Shown: one piece after another, positions 6,293 to 7,102 of the stretch | Position numbering within the stretch: position 1 is the first letter of the stretch | How the letters are laid out: each line of letters opens with the position of its first letter | NCBI GenBank assembly: GCA_025966435.1 | Contig: JAICRQ010000176.1 | Span: 1-7,102, forward strand | Reading direction: 5' to 3' | DNA length: 7,102 bases | Origin: Anaerolineales bacterium | Lineage (GTDB): Bacteria; Chloroflexota; Anaerolineae; Anaerolineales; Villigracilaceae | Position numbers and translations under genes: made by a program | Notes under the pieces: model-generated | The model's input: the letters and a program-made list of their open reading frames with translations, nothing else | What the model was told of the DNA's origin: nothing | Database searches by the model: none

Positions 6293-6299
6293 AAGGAGG
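6293..6299 (+). promoter_or_regulatory. Consensus Shine-Dalgarno sequence that fixes the truB start
   Basis: AAGGAGG lies 7 nt before GTG at 6307 but only 1 nt before the in-frame ATG at 6301. The spacing strongly favours the GTG start; the ATG would be too close for normal ribosome placement. Confidence 0.8.
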
Positions 6300-6306
6300 A
6301 ATGAAA

Positions 6307-7102
6307 GTGAATAGCCAAGACGTAAAAAACGCAATCTCCGGGGTATTGGTAGTCGATAAACCCGTTGGAATGACTTCTCATGATGTGGTCCAGGCGATCC
6401 GAAATGGGACAAACCTGAGACGTGCCGGACACACGGGTACGCTCGACCCTCGTGCCTCTGGTGTATTAGTCATTTTAGTAGGACCGGCTGTACGGTTAAG
6501 TGAATATGTTTCTGCTTCCGACAAACGATACCAGGCGATCATTCGTCTGGGCGGCAGAACTGATACCTTCGATGCAGATGGGAAAGTGACCCCGACCACC
6601 CAGCCCGTCAATGTGACCGAGCAGCAATTCGAAGACGTGTTGAAAACATTTGTCGGTGAGATCGAACAGACTCCGCCTCCGTATTCTGCCGTCAAGGTGC
6701 AGGGGCGCAAAGCCTATGAAATGGCGCGCAAAGGGGAGGATGTGGAGTTGGAACCACGCAAGATCACCGTTCATCACCTTGAAGTGCTCGAATGGGCACC
6801 GCCCGAAGTGGTGATCGACGTGCATTGTTCCTCCGGGACGTATGTCCGGTCGCTGGCAAATGATCTCGGTGAGAAGCTGGGCTGCGGTGCCTATCTGGTG
6901 GGTTTGCGCCGTACCAAGAGTGGTCGCTTCTCATTGCGGGACGCGGTGCCTCTGCGAAAATTGCAAGAGGCATTCCATGCAGGCAACTGGTATCAGTATC
7001 TGATCCCGGCTGCAGAAGCGCTGGGTGATTGGCCCGCTGTGGAACTGAGCCCGGACGATGTGGAAGGTGTCCGTCACGGTCACCGCGTGAAAGCTGCTGA
7101 AG
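6307..7102 (+). CDS. truB: tRNA pseudouridine(55) synthase TruB, partial at the right edge
   Basis: TruB isomerises U55 in the T-loop of nearly all elongator tRNAs and also helps tRNA fold. The frame is open for 265 codons to the window edge; the family is about 300 residues, so only the end is missing. Motifs, numbered from the GTG at 6307, are VVDKPVGMTSHDVV near the N-terminus and GHTGTLDPRASGVL with catalytic Asp47. PPPYSAVKVQGRKAYEMAR follows with Tyr126, then CSSGTYVRSLANDLG with Tyr179 and Arg181, and LRRTKSGRF. The last residues (LSPDDVEGVRHGHRV) look like the start of the C-terminal PUA-like domain. The GTG start is chosen because a perfect AAGGAGG lies 7 nt upstream. The in-frame ATG at 6301 would add only two residues. 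It follows nrnA by 67 nt and is probably cotranscribed. ribF and rpsO often follow in related operons but lie outside this window. Confidence 0.97.
   Translation, partial: MNSQDVKNAISGVLVVDKPVGMTSHDVVQAIRNGTNLRRAGHTGTLDPRASGVLVILVGPAVRLSEYVSASDKRYQAIIRLGGRTDTFDADGKVTPTTQPVNVTEQQFEDVLKTFVGEIEQTPPPYSAVKVQGRKAYEMARKGEDVELEPRKITVHHLEVLEWAPPEVVIDVHCSSGTYVRSLANDLGEKLGCGAYLVGLRRTKSGRFSLRDAVPLRKLQEAFHAGNWYQYLIPAAEALGDWPAVELSPDDVEGVRHGHRVKAAE

Overview
The window holds a conserved bacterial transcription/translation operon on the + strand, nusA - rnpM (ylxR) - infB - rbfA - nrnA - truB. It is preceded by a divergently transcribed, partial SAM-dependent methyltransferase gene on the - strand. The phylum is inferred. 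Moderate GC, a NusA with one helix-hairpin-helix acidic-repeat-like domain plus a long low-complexity tail, a very short IF2 and this gene order together suggest Chloroflexota, perhaps Anaerolineae. A BLAST or tree of NusA or IF2 would settle it.

Layout. 1-495 (-) is the N-terminal 165 codons of a class I methyltransferase running off the left edge. 496-713 is the intergenic and leader region, with back-to-back overlapping promoters and a strong GC-rich hairpin in the predicted nusA leader. 714-2609 is nusA; 2651-2983 rnpM; 3053-4825 infB; 4881-5231 rbfA; 5283-6239 nrnA; 6307-7102 truB, cut by the right edge. Gaps between operon genes are 41-73 nt and none contains a convincing intrinsic terminator, so one long transcript is likely. 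No RNA genes, insertion sequences, CRISPR arrays or origins were seen, and no gene-free stretch exceeds 300 bases.

How the genes work together. NusA tunes RNA polymerase pausing and termination. RnpM is a small RNA-binding protein reported to modulate RNase P. IF2 delivers initiator tRNA, RbfA matures the 30S subunit, NrnA clears very short RNAs and pAp, and TruB makes pseudouridine 55 in tRNA. The unit therefore couples transcription, ribosome assembly, translation initiation, tRNA modification and the last step of RNA decay. rimP is not upstream of nusA, and ylxQ is missing between rnpM and infB.

I found no new multi-gene system. The least explained signal is in the non-coding parts: four of the five intercistronic gaps, and the leader, carry an inverted repeat that is not followed by a T-run. 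The strongest is a perfect 12-bp stem between infB and rbfA. Three start codons needed correction or comment: infB at 3053 and truB at the GTG at 6307, both fixed by good Shine-Dalgarno sequences, and rnpM at 2651, which has a weak site.
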